Positions 1 to 9,852 of a stretch of DNA of 64,000 bases are shown here, piece after piece. The stretch's first letter is position 1, and each line of letters begins with the position of its first letter. The translations under genes and the position numbers were made by a program. Origin of the DNA: Loripinus fragilis (Eukaryota > Mollusca > Bivalvia > Lucinida > Lucinidae); NCBI GenBank assembly GCA_964019695.1, contig OZ026522.1, positions 20,390,477 through 20,454,476 on the forward strand, written 5' to 3'. The notes under the pieces were generated by a model. It was not told the origin of the DNA. It saw nothing but the letters and a program-made list of their open reading frames with translations, and ran no database searches.

Positions 1-1282
1 ATAAACACAGTCTCCTAATTAGTACTGATAACTTCTTTTGGAACAAATGCTCTTTTTATGCCTATCAACCCCCCCCCTTTTTTAATGAAATAAACTTTCC
101 AGTGAGGTATAATTTAAGCTATCAAACAATATTTGTTTGTCTCCAACTTTGTTTTATACGTTACATATTGAAAATCGAACAAGAAAATGATATTTTACCT
201 CAGAAATGTTGTTAAGTATTACCCTAGAGTCAGTGATATCAAAACAATTTTCATTAGGTGTTTAAAAAGCTAACAGAAAAGATTGCATGCTTATTTTCAA
301 ACTTAAGAGGTTCAAAACTTATATAAAGTTTTATCTATGGTCATCTAATGAAACAGCTTATAACTGACAACGTATTTATGTTAGAACTTATCTGTTTGCT
401 GTTTAGAAATGGTCAGTTAACGCTTTTTTAAATACATGCTATCCTGAAGTTAAACACATATCAAAAAATTTGTCCAATGAAACTTTTTAACGAAATATCA
501 ATAATTTTAAGAGTATATTTGAAAATGTAACGTAAATGACATTATAATGGACTCAAACAACTTTTAAAAACATCAATATACGTAGAGAATAGCATGTTCT
601 TACAGATTGCATAAATGTTTTGTTCATTTAAACATTTCAACTTCTACCTAAATAGACTTAATTACATATTTTTACTTTTAAGAAAATGAGGGGTAACGTA
701 TTAAACACACTGTTAAAGGTATGTTTGCAAGACTTAAATTGAGTGCAATATCTGGTTTCATACTGCCTATACTATGTACTAAAGGATTAAACAAGTGAAA
801 ATTCTGGTAAAAGAGGGGCATACCTAAATGCTTTTTTTTGACATTTTTGAACCCTGGCTCCTCTACTATCCTGTATTTTGAGCAAATGGCTTCAGCAGAC
901 GACACTTTAAGATGCATTTTATGCAGGTGCTTAAGGGTTAATATTTTCTGTGATGCAACAATTCAGAATGAAATATACAACAGGAATAAATCGCTTCTCA
1001 AAAGAATAGCACATAATTTTGTGAAGAAGTAGGTTGTGTTGATGCAATAACGGAGCTGACCTTCTTGGCAAAGATGGAAAATAATAATGAAAGATTCAAA
1101 CCGCAAGCTGATTTTCCCCAAAAAACTGGTGATTTTTCTAGAATAAAAATACAATTTTGAAAATAACTTAATCTGGTATCCATTATGTAGGTTGATTTAC
1201 ACTTCTATACAATATAGCAGTGGGACTCAAGATGCACTATATTATTTTTTTTTCACGAATGAGCTACATGCGCGGATCCAGA
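1..1282. other. AT-rich flank without recognisable gene
   Basis: No gene is visible on either strand: the longest open frames are below 80 codons and show no recognisable domain. A C9T6 homopolymer step lies at 69-83. Around 883-945 a stretch beginning with a CAGCAGACGACACTTTA motif resembles fragments of bivalve inverted-repeat elements that I remember, but too little is left to define ends. The remainder is unassigned AT-rich sequence. Confidence 0.6.
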
Positions 1283-1355
1283 GGATCCCCCTGAAAATCA
1301 CAAAACATAGGGTTTCTTTACAAAACTGGCCCGGATCTCCATGAAAAATCACAAA
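1283..1355 (+). repeat. short direct duplication, 50-bp offset
   Basis: 1283-1304 and 1333-1355 are imperfect copies of each other: GGATC(C/T)CC(C/A)TGAAAA(A)TCACAAA, with a few substitutions and a 1-base length difference, offset by 50 bp. This looks like a small local duplication inside older repeat debris. The open frame that follows (1341-1547) shows no family I recognise. Confidence 0.5.
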
Positions 1356-2568
1356 GCTACTGAGCCAGCATTCAATGTTGGGACATCATCGGGGCGCCAG
1401 CGAAACATAAATGGCCTTTTTTATAGGCAGGCCGATGATGGCCCGCTTATAGTGGTATTTGGATCCTCCCTCCCCTCATCAACTAAAAAAAAAGAATGTA
1501 GGCAAAGTTGGACACCCTCTGACAAAACTTTCTGGGTAAGTGCATGAGCTGACAGTGTTTAAAGTAATAAGCATCTTAAAATTCAATTTGTCATTGTTGT
1601 TAGCTATTTCAATTGCGTGAAACGTTCATGAAATTTCCATTTAAAAGGGAAGGCTTCTCAAGTTTTGAAAGTGACATTTCATGTCATTAGTCAAAATGAA
1701 ATGTTTATTTAAGTCATATACACAGGTGGTATATGCTTTTAACGTAAGAAGCTACTAAAAGCTCTATAGCTGTACTTATTGGAATATGATTTTAAAATAC
1801 AGTCACAATATACTGCATATTTTGGCAATGCGTGCGTGGAAACTAAAATATTTCTTATTGTGGCCCTAATAAAGCCACTATACCAAATATGACATAAAGC
1901 CAGTATAAGGCAATTCACAGGAATGTAAACTGTTTCCAATGCCATGCTGAATTGTTAATGTATTGAGCCAATCCTGGTGTCAAATTTAACGTCTGATTCT
2001 ATAATGCCAAAATCTCACGTGCCTGCTTATTTAAATTTTAGATCAAACAAATCAACTTACCATATTACATCAACTTCTTCTTTGCATACTACATTTACCA
2101 TCTTCTAGAATCTTAAACCCCTCGTTGATCATAGCATAATGCATTCTTTCAAGGATTTCCTTTCAAATTAGGATCAAAGCAAAGATTAAATTAAATAAAA
2201 TAAACGCCAGTATGAAGTAATATAAAATATGTTACCTTCTTCAGGGGGTGTTTCAAACTTGAAAATCTATACATGTGTGAGTTTTTAATCTATTCCATGG
2301 GGAAAATAGTTCATTAACGGTGAATGAAATGTAGACACACACAAATAGGCAATTTCAAGTTAGCAATAATTGCCAAAACATGGAGGCAAAAAGGATGGGC
2401 TGATGTCTTAGAAGTGAATACAATGTTGTTTTCTTATCGATTTGTTATGTAATGCCTTATATATGACAAAACATGAACTCCTGCAGCAAGAAACCAATAC
2501 TGCCAACATTTTATCAGACTTGTCTACTTTCTTTTTACTTATAGTCTGTGTGTGATCAGAATAAGTAA
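1356..2568. other. unassigned AT-rich flank
   Basis: No gene, RNA or bounded repeat recognised on either strand. Open frames are short (under 70 codons) and without recognisable motifs. Confidence 0.55.
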
Positions 2569-2611
2569 GGGTGCAAAGATCAGGAATCGATACAATCAAG
2601 TACCACACCTG
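2569..2611 (+). repeat. 43-bp direct repeat, copy A
   Basis: Matches 3701-3743 over 43 bp with one substitution (G/A at the middle of GGAATC(G/A)ATACAA). The two copies are 1132 bp apart in the same orientation and bracket the AT microsatellite. Sequence outside the 43 bp does not match, so this is either a conserved core of a dispersed repeat or a short duplication. Confidence 0.8.
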
Positions 2612-3172
2612 GCCCAGGATACCAATGGGAAAGTGACAAACTCACAGTTAGACACCACAAACGAGAGGTCAGCCCTTTCCCAGTAGGTGACCACAAGGCA
2701 CATATAAACAGACGCGCACAAAGGCATAGCAAACACTAGACAGAAAAAAAACATAAAAGATCCACAAAAGAAGTACCGCCTTGGAACAGTCAGTTAAATA
2801 TTTTACTGGAGAGGTTAAATCGGTTTCATGGCGCCAATCTCACCCTTAATTCAGATGTGGATCAAGACACATAGCCAAAAATCGTTACTTTCTCACCAAT
2901 TTTAACAATTCAAAGACAAATTTTGATTAACTTTTTCATCCTCTATCATGTTTTTTTCCAAATAATCTGAAAAAACAGATCCCTCCGAAATAGAGAGAAT
3001 GTACAATATTAGAAAACAGAAGACTCGGTTTTATTGATTCTGTTCATGAGAACATAACCTAGGGCGAAGATTTGGCACCAGTAAAATGCTAAGTTGGTGT
3101 TGATTTATTGTTTATTCCTTTGTTTGTGGCGGCTCTGTGTGTTCTTGTTTTGTTATGCAAACTAAGTATCCT
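2612..3172. other. probable dispersed-repeat debris
   Basis: No coding frame. The text after copy A (CACACCTGGCCCAGGATACC onward, to about 2850) reads like a dispersed repeat I vaguely remember from bivalve DNA, but I cannot define its ends. About 3087-3172 shows patchy similarity to the stretch just before the segment of the tandem unit that starts at 7581, suggesting that the homology described in the next entry extends further left. Confidence 0.35.
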
Positions 3173-3326
3173 TTCTTGTTTTGCAATCATCATGATAGGG
3201 AAGAGAGACCTGGTTGCTTTACTTTAATTGTCTTCCTGATGTCTTGTGAATGCTAGTGTGGCTCTCCACTTGGTACTGAGGGTTGATCTGCAGTGAGTGA
3301 TTGTGGTATTTCCTGATCGTACTAAC
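3173..3326 (+). repeat. diverged copy of a segment of the tandem unit
   Basis: This 154-bp stretch aligns colinearly with 7581-7729 of unit 1 and the same place in every other unit. Shared blocks include TTCT.GTT.TGCAA.CATC, GGAAGAGA, TTTACTTTAA, TCTTCCT, GGGTTG.TCTG.AGTG and ATTGTGG..TTCCTGATC. Divergence is much greater than between units, so it is an independent old copy of a dispersed element, not a stray array unit. It shows that at least this part of the macrosatellite was built from a repeat already present in the neighbourhood. Confidence 0.75.
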
Positions 3327-3412
3327 TTTTTTCAGGTTATTACAAAAGCACATGCAGTTCCAAAAAACATCAAAATGAAAATGTAGGATGAGTTTTTTTT
3401 ATTGTAATCCGT

Positions 3413-3539
<127 letters not shown>

Positions 3540-3700
3540 CACATCTTCTGTATTAGTACATGATTGTACGCGTATTATAATACATAAAAAGCATGTAAAT
3601 TGTCGCCAGATAGATACCTATCAACTAATACTAGTTCCTTTAGGCAAAAACTTATTACATTTAAAATACATGCTATTTATCCTCAACAATAAAGTAGAGA

Positions 3701-3743
3701 GGGTGCAAAGATCAGGAATCAATACAATCAAGTACCACACCTG
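3701..3743 (+). repeat. 43-bp direct repeat, copy B
   Basis: Second copy of the 2569-2611 sequence, differing at one base. Flanks differ: here it is preceded by AAAGTAGAGA and followed by ACTGTATATT. Confidence 0.8.
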
Positions 3744-3913
3744 ACTGTATATTATGAAACTAACAATGATTCAAACACTATTAAAAACTCTGCCCGCTAT
3801 GACTATTCCCCTTTGATAACCAAGCTAAATGGCTGGAGCAATCAGGCATTGGGATTGAACTTGTGGATGCAAAATGTTTGCCTTACTCTGCTTGTTGGCT
3901 CATTGATGTGGAT

Positions 3914-3916
<3 letters not shown>

Positions 3917-3967
<51 letters not shown>
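3917..3967 (+). repeat. (TG)25 microsatellite
   Basis: 51 bp of pure TG/GT dinucleotide, 25.5 units, capable of forming Z-DNA and probably polymorphic in length. Confidence 0.99.
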
Positions 3968-3970
<3 letters not shown>

Positions 3971-4022
3971 ATTTCTCAGTAACTCACTAGGGGCTCAGTA
4001 GTTATAATGTGAACAGCACATG

Positions 4023-4256
4023 GGCCGCGACGCGAGAAAACCTGTCTTTGGGGTTTCCGACAAAGTGAGATTCAAAACATCCTGCTTTGCTACAGAGACT
4101 ATCTATAAAATCGAAATTTCGCTTGTAGCAAGTTCATATATGATACTTTTTAATGTGCAAATAACAAAGGTGCTGATCAGACTGCACGGATGAGCAGGCT
4201 GGCCTGTGTCTTTGTTTTTCCCAGACAACCGAAGACAGGTTTCTTGCGTCGAGGCC
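4023..4256. mobile_element. MITE-like element with 25-bp terminal inverted repeats
   Basis: The left end (4023-4048, starting GGCCGCGACGCGAGAAAACC) is the reverse complement of the right end (4232-4256, AAGACAGG...GTCGAGGCC) with one gap and two mismatches. Total length is 234 bp with no coding capacity, as expected for a non-autonomous DNA transposon relic. An internal stretch at about 4172-4205 (CTGATCAGACTGCACGGATG, then GAGCAGGCTGGCCTG) is also typical of inverted-repeat elements I remember from heterodont bivalves, whose ends read similarly; that family link is from memory. No clear target-site duplication is visible. Confidence 0.75.
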
Positions 4257-4268
4257 TTCATTATGTAT

Positions 4269-4440
4269 ATGACCTTTGACCTCACTATTTAACATTGACC
4301 TAGCAGTAGGGTGTCTGAAACATTTGTCTTATTTTTATACACTTTGTCTCATTGAGGTGGAATCATGTTAAATACGTACCAAATAGGACAAGCGGTCCAG
4401 GAGATATGGAGTGCACATACATGTGACATTTGGTCTCCTG
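4269..4440 (+). repeat. probable bivalve-type dispersed repeat fragment
   Basis: Begins TGACCTTTGACCTCACTATT and continues through GTCTCATTGAGGTGGAATCA. The spacing of a TGACCTTTGACC opening, a second TTGACC, then GTCTCATTGAGGTG matches a dispersed repeat I recall as very common in bivalve genomes. The copy is degenerate and the ends are uncertain; it starts 13 bp after the MITE-like element. Confidence 0.4.
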
Positions 4441-4650
4441 CTTTGACTTTGAAATTTAAGCAAGATGGGCGGAGCCTTCACCCCAATGTCCTATCATTAA
4501 AGTGCATTACATATTTTAGATCCGTATCAGGGGGTTTTATGTATCTGTCAATGACGTAGCCAGAATGCTGAAAAATACTCACATCAAAGGGAGACTACTG
4601 GATCAAGCAGTGTTTCTCTTCAATTGCGTCCCTTTTCAAAATGGATACTT

Positions 4651-4703
4651 CTCTTAAAGGAAAGAATTAGCTCCCAGAGGGAGCGAATTTTTTCCTTTAA
4701 GAG
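4651..4703. repeat. long hairpin: 25-bp stem, 3-nt loop
   Basis: 4651-4675 (CTCTTAAAGGAAAGAATTAG then CTCCC) is complementary to 4679-4703 at 24 of 25 positions in RNA (one A.G mismatch, one G.U wobble; the rest Watson-Crick), with loop AGA at 4676-4678. Flanking bases continue a weaker complementarity. It could be a very short MITE relic or a hairpin RNA source. The tiny loop argues against a conventional microRNA precursor. Confidence 0.8.
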
Positions 4704-4989
4704 CAGTTCCTTATGGTATTGAAAATCAATTTTACAACATTAGGTGACCTCCCTTGAATGTTACTATTTTTTATTTCGCACGTGCCTAACTGCGAAATGG
4801 AAGCTACGCCAATGTTTGGAAAAAACATTATGTCAGAAAGACTGATGGATGAACAGATGGCAGGACTAGGTAAAAACAGTATTTTAAACATCAACACAGT
4901 TTACTGGAGGTAAAAACCCAATACAATTCTGCATAAAAGGGACATAGCACGCAAATGAATACTACTACAATAGAATTGGCATGGGCTAG

Positions 4990-5250
4990 GTTTTCACTGA
5001 CGACGATGTTGCTGACTTCAACACTCGCAATAAATTGTTAACTCTGAAACTTCTTAAACAAAGTTATTGGTATCATAAACTTCGCAAAACCTTTTATAAA
5101 TTTTATAGACAATACTAGGATTTGATATCTAAATTCCAAGTTGGACTTTAATCTCTCTTGCGCCAAGGCCTTACGGAACCTGAATTCTATTGGGACTTGG
5201 TGTATAAATTGAAGAAGATTGTTGGCTCTGATAACTTTTCACGAACTTGA
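4990..5250 (+). pseudogene. degenerate retroelement reading frame (fossil)
   Basis: One frame, read from 4990 without a shift, gives a protein-like text rich in K, R, Y and L, broken by in-frame stops at 5116 (TAG) and 5149 (TAA) and ending at 5248 (TGA). Readable pieces include DFNTRNKLLTLKLLKQ, YWYHKLRKTFYKFYR and LTEPEFYWDLVYKLKKIVG. I recognise this wording from conceptual translations of retroelement-like dispersed repeats in invertebrates, where it follows a reverse transcriptase; the element class is not certain. No reverse transcriptase catalytic region is visible upstream (a TAG stands at 4987), so this is a short dead fragment. Confidence 0.6.
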
Positions 5251-5925
5251 CGAGCTAAATATTCACATTAGATCCTATTGTTAGTCAAAGAAGCTGAGTT
5301 TTAAGATGGCAAAAGGGTCATTCAATCAGGATTTAATATGCACAATCTTTCATAACAAGTATAAAATAAAAAATCTAACATGAGTGTTCACGTACGATTG
5401 AATTTATTAAATGAGTTAAGAAATGCAAGGCTTACCAAGTATTTTATCACTGTTTTGCAATGAGGTTAATGCATTCAACAATACAGGAGCACAGATGTTA
5501 GATTCTGTTCATCATATGATACTTATATTATTTCACAACCACGCTTTGGCGTAAATGTCAAGATTTTTGCCATATACATGCGATGATATAATAAGCATCA
5601 TTCCATAACGTACGTTACCACAATATGTAGTTCACTAGTAAGTTATCACTTCTAGACGCTATGTGATATGGTAAATTAGACAATTAGATGTACAGTAAAT
5701 GATACGTAAAACCTGTGTAAAACGGCCACTCTCAAAAAGACAGAAAATTGGTTTTCAAAACCAATTATTGCTCAATGCTGGTCAAAAGCATTTCAGAATG
5801 GTCCAAGGGGAGCATTCTGCAAAGCCATCGACCTTTATTAAACTACCATTTGTCATTAAGATCTTGTTTTGTCTATTTTTGAGTGACTGTATTGTACCTG
5901 TAATCCTATAGGTCTTCGCTCTATC
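5251..5925. other. unassigned flank up to the array junction
   Basis: AT-rich, no gene recognised. It contains one small perfect inverted repeat (arms 5746-5755 and 5757-5766, AATTGGTTTT around a single C). The last bases before the array (TCGCTCTATC) do not resemble the end of a tandem unit (TTTATAAAGGTGAA), so the junction at 5926 is a clean edge. Confidence 0.6.
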
Positions 5926-6920
5926 CCTTCATATACCACTATATTATGTGTATGCTGATAGTGGTGGCCCTGTTAAATCTATGCAGATGCGCTGGCTCGT
6001 TCAAACACTTCCTTGGCGTCCATGTGCAAAAAGCCTACTGCAAATTAGTGCTTATTTCTGGGCGTTCAGCAAAGGCCTTGGTCAGCCTGCTGTACATATG
6101 CGCAGTCTCGCGAGAGCCTTCGCTCAACGTGTGAATGTATCTGCTGCAAATACTTTAAACACGTGTGTGAAACTGTCCTGGTGTTTGGTGTGCCAGTGCA
6201 AACAGTGAAATATCTGCAAAGGCTGCTCAGATGTTTGTTCTCATTCGAAAACGTCGCCCATTTTGTGAGATATTTGTACTTATCTCACGTGTATCCAGTA
6301 TTGGCTCAAACCAGCCAGCGCATCTGTGCAATCTTGCAAGAGCATATACTGCTTGCACACAGTGTACTTATCGCATATGCACATACATGTAACCATTTTT
6401 AACATGCAGACGCAACTATCCAGTGGGCTTCAGTTCTAAATTTTGGTGTATAAAGGTTTTGTGCGCACGCATTGAACGCGCTTGTGAGAATGTGTGGATT
6501 GTCAAACTCATTTGAGTCTTCACTGGTTGCACATCAGTAACAAACCTGCCAATGAAAATTTTAAAGTACTCTTTACATGCGAGACCAAAGAAGGCACATG
6601 TGATCCTGGCCAGCTGTGCAGTCTCTTCAGATCATTCGACTGCTCGTCGTATAATCGCACTTATCGCACGTGCGTCAAACCCTTCTTTAACTCTTTGCAT
6701 GCTGGGTAATATTTCCTTCATTTGTTGACGTCTGCTGCCTTTTTTCAAAATTAACTTTTTTTTGTCGGTCCCGATCTGGGTCCAAACTGCTTGCATAGGT
6801 TACCAGCAAGTATGCTATGCTAGTAAGGAAAGAGTTAAACGTACATGTCCAACTATCCATTGCGGCTAGGGGCTAGATTTTGATATATACCTTCATCTAC
6901 TACCATACTTTGGGTATGCA
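5926..6920 (-). repeat. block of degenerate dispersed subrepeats, inverted orientation
   Basis: Read on the minus strand this block repeats motifs that occur in direct orientation further right: GCGAAGGCTC...CGAGACTGCGCATATG (complement of 6094-6122) and an AAGTATGGT..TA.ATGAAGG end motif, seen at the unit start (5926) and again at 6890-6910. The same text appears as minus-strand protein-like fragments such as SEGSGETAHMCSRLTRAFAE and IHKVWWYMKVH, which I remember as translations of a repeat widespread in molluscs; they are not a real protein. Several subunits are present but too diverged for exact borders. The same block opens every unit. Confidence 0.6.
6686..6839. mobile_element. MITE-like element in unit 1, 154 bp
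   Basis: Bounded by a perfect 11-bp terminal inverted repeat, TTTAACTCTTT at the left and AAAGAGTTAAA at the right. The inside has TTGCATGCTGGGTAA, a T-rich stretch, GTCGGTCCCGATCTGGGTCC and AAACTGCTTGCATAGG. It resembles palindromic bivalve elements that I remember with AAACTGTTTGCAAAGG-type cores. No coding capacity. It was present before the array expanded, since every unit carries it at the same offset (+760). Confidence 0.7.
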
Positions 6921-7261
6921 AACACTGTAGACTCTGGATAAAATGGGTGACTGTACAGATTCGTATAAGCCCTCGTTGTAATTCTTAAAATCTATAAGTT
7001 GGATTGTTACAACTGACAATGAAGATTTTTCACAGGTTATTACAGAAAAAGTGACTTTCTCTTCATTTTGGTTCTTGAAGGACAGGTTTACTATGAGGAG
7101 CCAAACGAGATGAGGTCGTTACCTGCAAGCAAACTACAAGGAAATAGATAAGACTGTAAAGAAGCGAATCCTTCTCCTAAGTTTTAATGTTGCACTGTTC
7201 ACAGAGCTTATGTGTCTGTCCTGTGTCCTTCCAAGGTTATGCCAGTAGATACGTATACTGG

Positions 7262-8200
7262 CCAGGTCATGAGAGTTTAGTACTTATCGCCTCACCAAAA
7301 ATATAGATGAAGGTTCAAGCCAAACTTTATGGCTAGTTCATGAGAGTTTAGTACATATCGCATATGCGAGCAGCGAAGGCTCAGGTGAGCCTGAAAATTT
7401 AAGCAGTATCATCACAACCTTTGCTGCTCGCACTGAAACAAAGAAGCGATGAAGATGAAGGTCCAGGCCCACCAACTTTGTCCCTTCTAAGGCGGTGGTT
7501 CTGTTGTTGTTGATTAATTCTTTAATGTTTCTCCCATTGAATTGTGGGGACTCCGTTAGTTAGGCATTACTTAGTGTTCTTTCTAGTTATGCAACCATCT
7601 TGACGAGGAAGAGAAAACATGATACCTTACTTTAACTTTCTTCCTACTATAAATGCCCTGTGACTGCTCCTCGTGGTGCCGTGGGTTGGTCTGAAGTGTG
7701 TAATTGTGGGACTTCCTGATCATACTCACTTACGTATTATTGGCAAGTTCATGAGAATTCGGTACTTATTGCATAAACGAACATCATAGGATCATACGAG
7801 ACTGCACATTGGTACAGTCTCGCCTGAGCTTTGCAAATCGCACTAAAAAGAAGGGATGTAGATGAAGGCTCAAGTCTAATTTTATAGGCCAATTCAAGAA
7901 AGTTTGGTACTTGTCACATATGCGAGCAGCGGAGAATCAGGCGAGACTGAACATTTGCGCAGTATCGTCAAGGCCTTTGCAAATCACATTAAAAAGAAGG
8001 GATGTAGATGATGGCTCAGTCAAGTTTTATAAGCTTGGTACTTAACGCATATGCGAGTAGCGAATCCCTAAAAGAAGGGATATAGATGAAGGCTCAGGCC
8101 AACAGTTTAGGGACCGTTCATGAACGTTTGGTACAAGTCACATATGCGAGCAGCGAGGGCCCAGGCGAGCGTGTACATTCCTGCATTATAGGGTACCTAA
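7262..8200 (+). repeat. block of degenerate dispersed subrepeats, direct orientation
   Basis: At least four irregular copies of a roughly 100-150 bp module. Landmarks are CATATGCGAG (7361, 7917, 8048, 8141), preceded by TTCATGAGAGTTTGGTAC-like text, and AGATGA(A/T)GG(C/T)(T/C)CA (about 7304, 7455, 7858, 8006, 8083). Between them lie GGCTCAGGCGAGACTG-like stretches and GCACTAAAAAGAAGGGAT. One copy has an internal hairpin (CGAGACTG 7797-7804 with CAGTCTCG 7815-7822). The 7581-7729 stretch, homologous to the left flank, is embedded between copies. Offsets from the unit start are about +1336 to +2274 in every unit. Confidence 0.65.
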
Positions 8201-8260
8201 AACAACAAAGGAGAAAATAGTAGCAGACGGCAACTTCGTGGCTTGTAGGTTAAGGGATGT

Positions 8261-8450
8261 ACTCTTTGCATGCTAATTAATTGTACAGGCCTTTTTTCGC
8301 CTGCTGTTGTTTTACCTAAAATCAACTCCTTTCAAAAAGTTTTTGAGGGATACCGTCAGAATGCATGACAAACAGTTCGAATCCAGATTAGGCCCAATTT
8401 TTTGTCAGGTCTGATCTAAGTCACAACTGTTTGCAAAGGTTATCAATAGA
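8261..8450. mobile_element. older MITE-like remnant inside the unit
   Basis: Shares ACTCTTTGCATGCT at its left end and GGTC.GATCT..GTC..AACTG.TTGCA.AGGTTA.CA near its right end with the 6686-6839 element, and contains both halves of a palindromic core (AACAGTTCGAATCCAGATTA and TGATCTAAG...AACTGTTTGCAAAGG). It is diverged from the 6686-6839 copy and lacks clean terminal repeats. Note that TTCGAATCC here is part of this palindrome, not a Pol III box B with a partner box A. Present in all units at about +2335. Confidence 0.5.
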
Positions 8451-9219
8451 TAAGCAGGACACATTTATTGCCAAACGCGCACATGCAAGAAACGTGCAGA
8501 GAACATTCCTAGTTATAGCACATGAAATGTGCATGTTCTTTTGTGATCAGGTGTCCGTGCACAAACAATCACTGCTATTTAAGTCCATGCAAACTAGCTG
8601 ATTTGACGCATCTGCATCTTTATTCAGGATAATGCTTGAACTTGTCTCTTCCTATAAGTGACAAGATTTGTTATCCACCATCAAGAAAAGTGAAAATACA
8701 CCCTGCCTTGACGAATTTGGCTTCTCGACATGCCCAAAAGTAAACCGGAAATCAGACCAGCGTCATACGTTACCATGGTAGTCGGCTCTATTTACTGTGA
8801 CAAAATAGTCCACACAAAGATCCATTTGCTTTCAACAACACGACAAACATGCATCATTTCATACTCCTATGAAAGTTTAAATTCCAATTGAGCATTCACT
8901 TACCGAGTAGAGGGCACAGGAACTGTGCATTTCAAATAATAAAAGGTACTATTTTCGTGGACTACCAAAGTAGGAATTTCCTTTTATAAGCCGAACTCCC
9001 CAACAGTACCAACCTTCGGTTCAGTCAATATTGGTATCGATGCAAGGTTATAACACCAATATAACGATACATCGATGTTCTTTCATCATTGCTGTTTTTA
9101 CCAAGTAATTCTATCAATTTGATTAGGATAAATGCAGTCATTCTTATTCGACTACATTGATGCACAGGCTCACTGGAGCCTTCGCATTTTGCCTCTGCTA
9201 TCAGGCATATGACGAGCTG

Positions 9220-9238
9220 TCCTATATTGTATATAGGA
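9220..9238. repeat. small hairpin with unit-specific stem change
   Basis: TCCTATA (9220-9226) pairs with TATAGGA (9232-9238) around a TTGTA loop. Units 3, 4 and 6 carry TCCTTTA instead, which breaks one pair, so the stem is not strictly kept. Confidence 0.5.
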
Positions 9239-9768
9239 GACAAGTGTCCAGATAAGTGTGCAGGGTACTTATTCATTTGGTCAAAATAAGGAGCCTTGGT
9301 GAACGCCTTATACTGTTTACTTTAATTATTAAACAAATGAAGAAGAAACTCATTTTAAATAAAGAAATACTGCCTGTAGTATGTACTTTTCTAAAGACAG
9401 TACCTGTTTAGTCGTTTATCATTTGAAAAAATTTGAAGAAAGAGACGACTCAAATCAGATTGAGGCCTCGTTAATCTGAATCTAAAACTATTTAACATAT
9501 ATTTTAAGCTATCAGTGTATAAATGTACCAATTCTGAATATTAAAGCTGTCCTCCATAAAATTGTAAATGCCAAAATCAAAGTTTGAAAAAAGGCATATG
9601 ATCATTTGGATGTTAGATTCTCTGATGTTATATAGAAAGGGTAATGCTGGCTTGTTTCCCCAATAATAACTCATCTCCCATTGAATACCAGTATTAATTG
9701 GTAACCACCCAGGGAGTTCCACCACCCCAATGTAAAAAAATGCCCAGACCAACCCAGGACCCATCCGG

Positions 9769-9831
9769 AAAAAAAATAAAAAGATTTAAAAAAAAAATAA
9801 AAAAGTAAAAAAAAAAAATGATAAAAAAAAA
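9769..9831 (+). repeat. A-rich tract, variable between units
   Basis: About 60 bp of A runs interrupted by single T or G. This is the most variable part of the unit, with three main forms: units 1-2 (…ATGATAAAA…), units 3 and 6 (…AGTAATAAAA…) and units 4, 5, 7-12 (…AATAAATAAAAAAG…AATAATAAA…). The form decides whether the minus-strand frame reads through, which argues against that frame coding for anything. Confidence 0.85.
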
Positions 9832-9852
9832 TGGAAAGAGGGAGCTGTCTTT

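Noticed and set aside
1341..1547. 68-codon ORF with a possible splice donor (CTGGGTAAGTG) at its end
   Set aside because: The GTAAGT is attractive, but there is no recognisable domain, no acceptor with a continuing frame that I can support, and the ORF starts within a small duplicated repeat.
7960..7975. U4-like TTTGCGCAGTATCGTC and U1-like ATGATCAGGAAG (complement strand near 7715) motifs
   Set aside because: Only 12-16 bases resemble the snRNAs; no further snRNA sequence, Sm site or stem-loops follow. Chance or repeat-derived similarity.
9025..9276. 83-codon minus-strand ORF in every unit
   Set aside because: It begins with a proper ATG, but part of its text (CEGSSEPVHQCSRIRMTAF) is the same dispersed-repeat translation seen elsewhere in the unit. 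No independent sign of coding.
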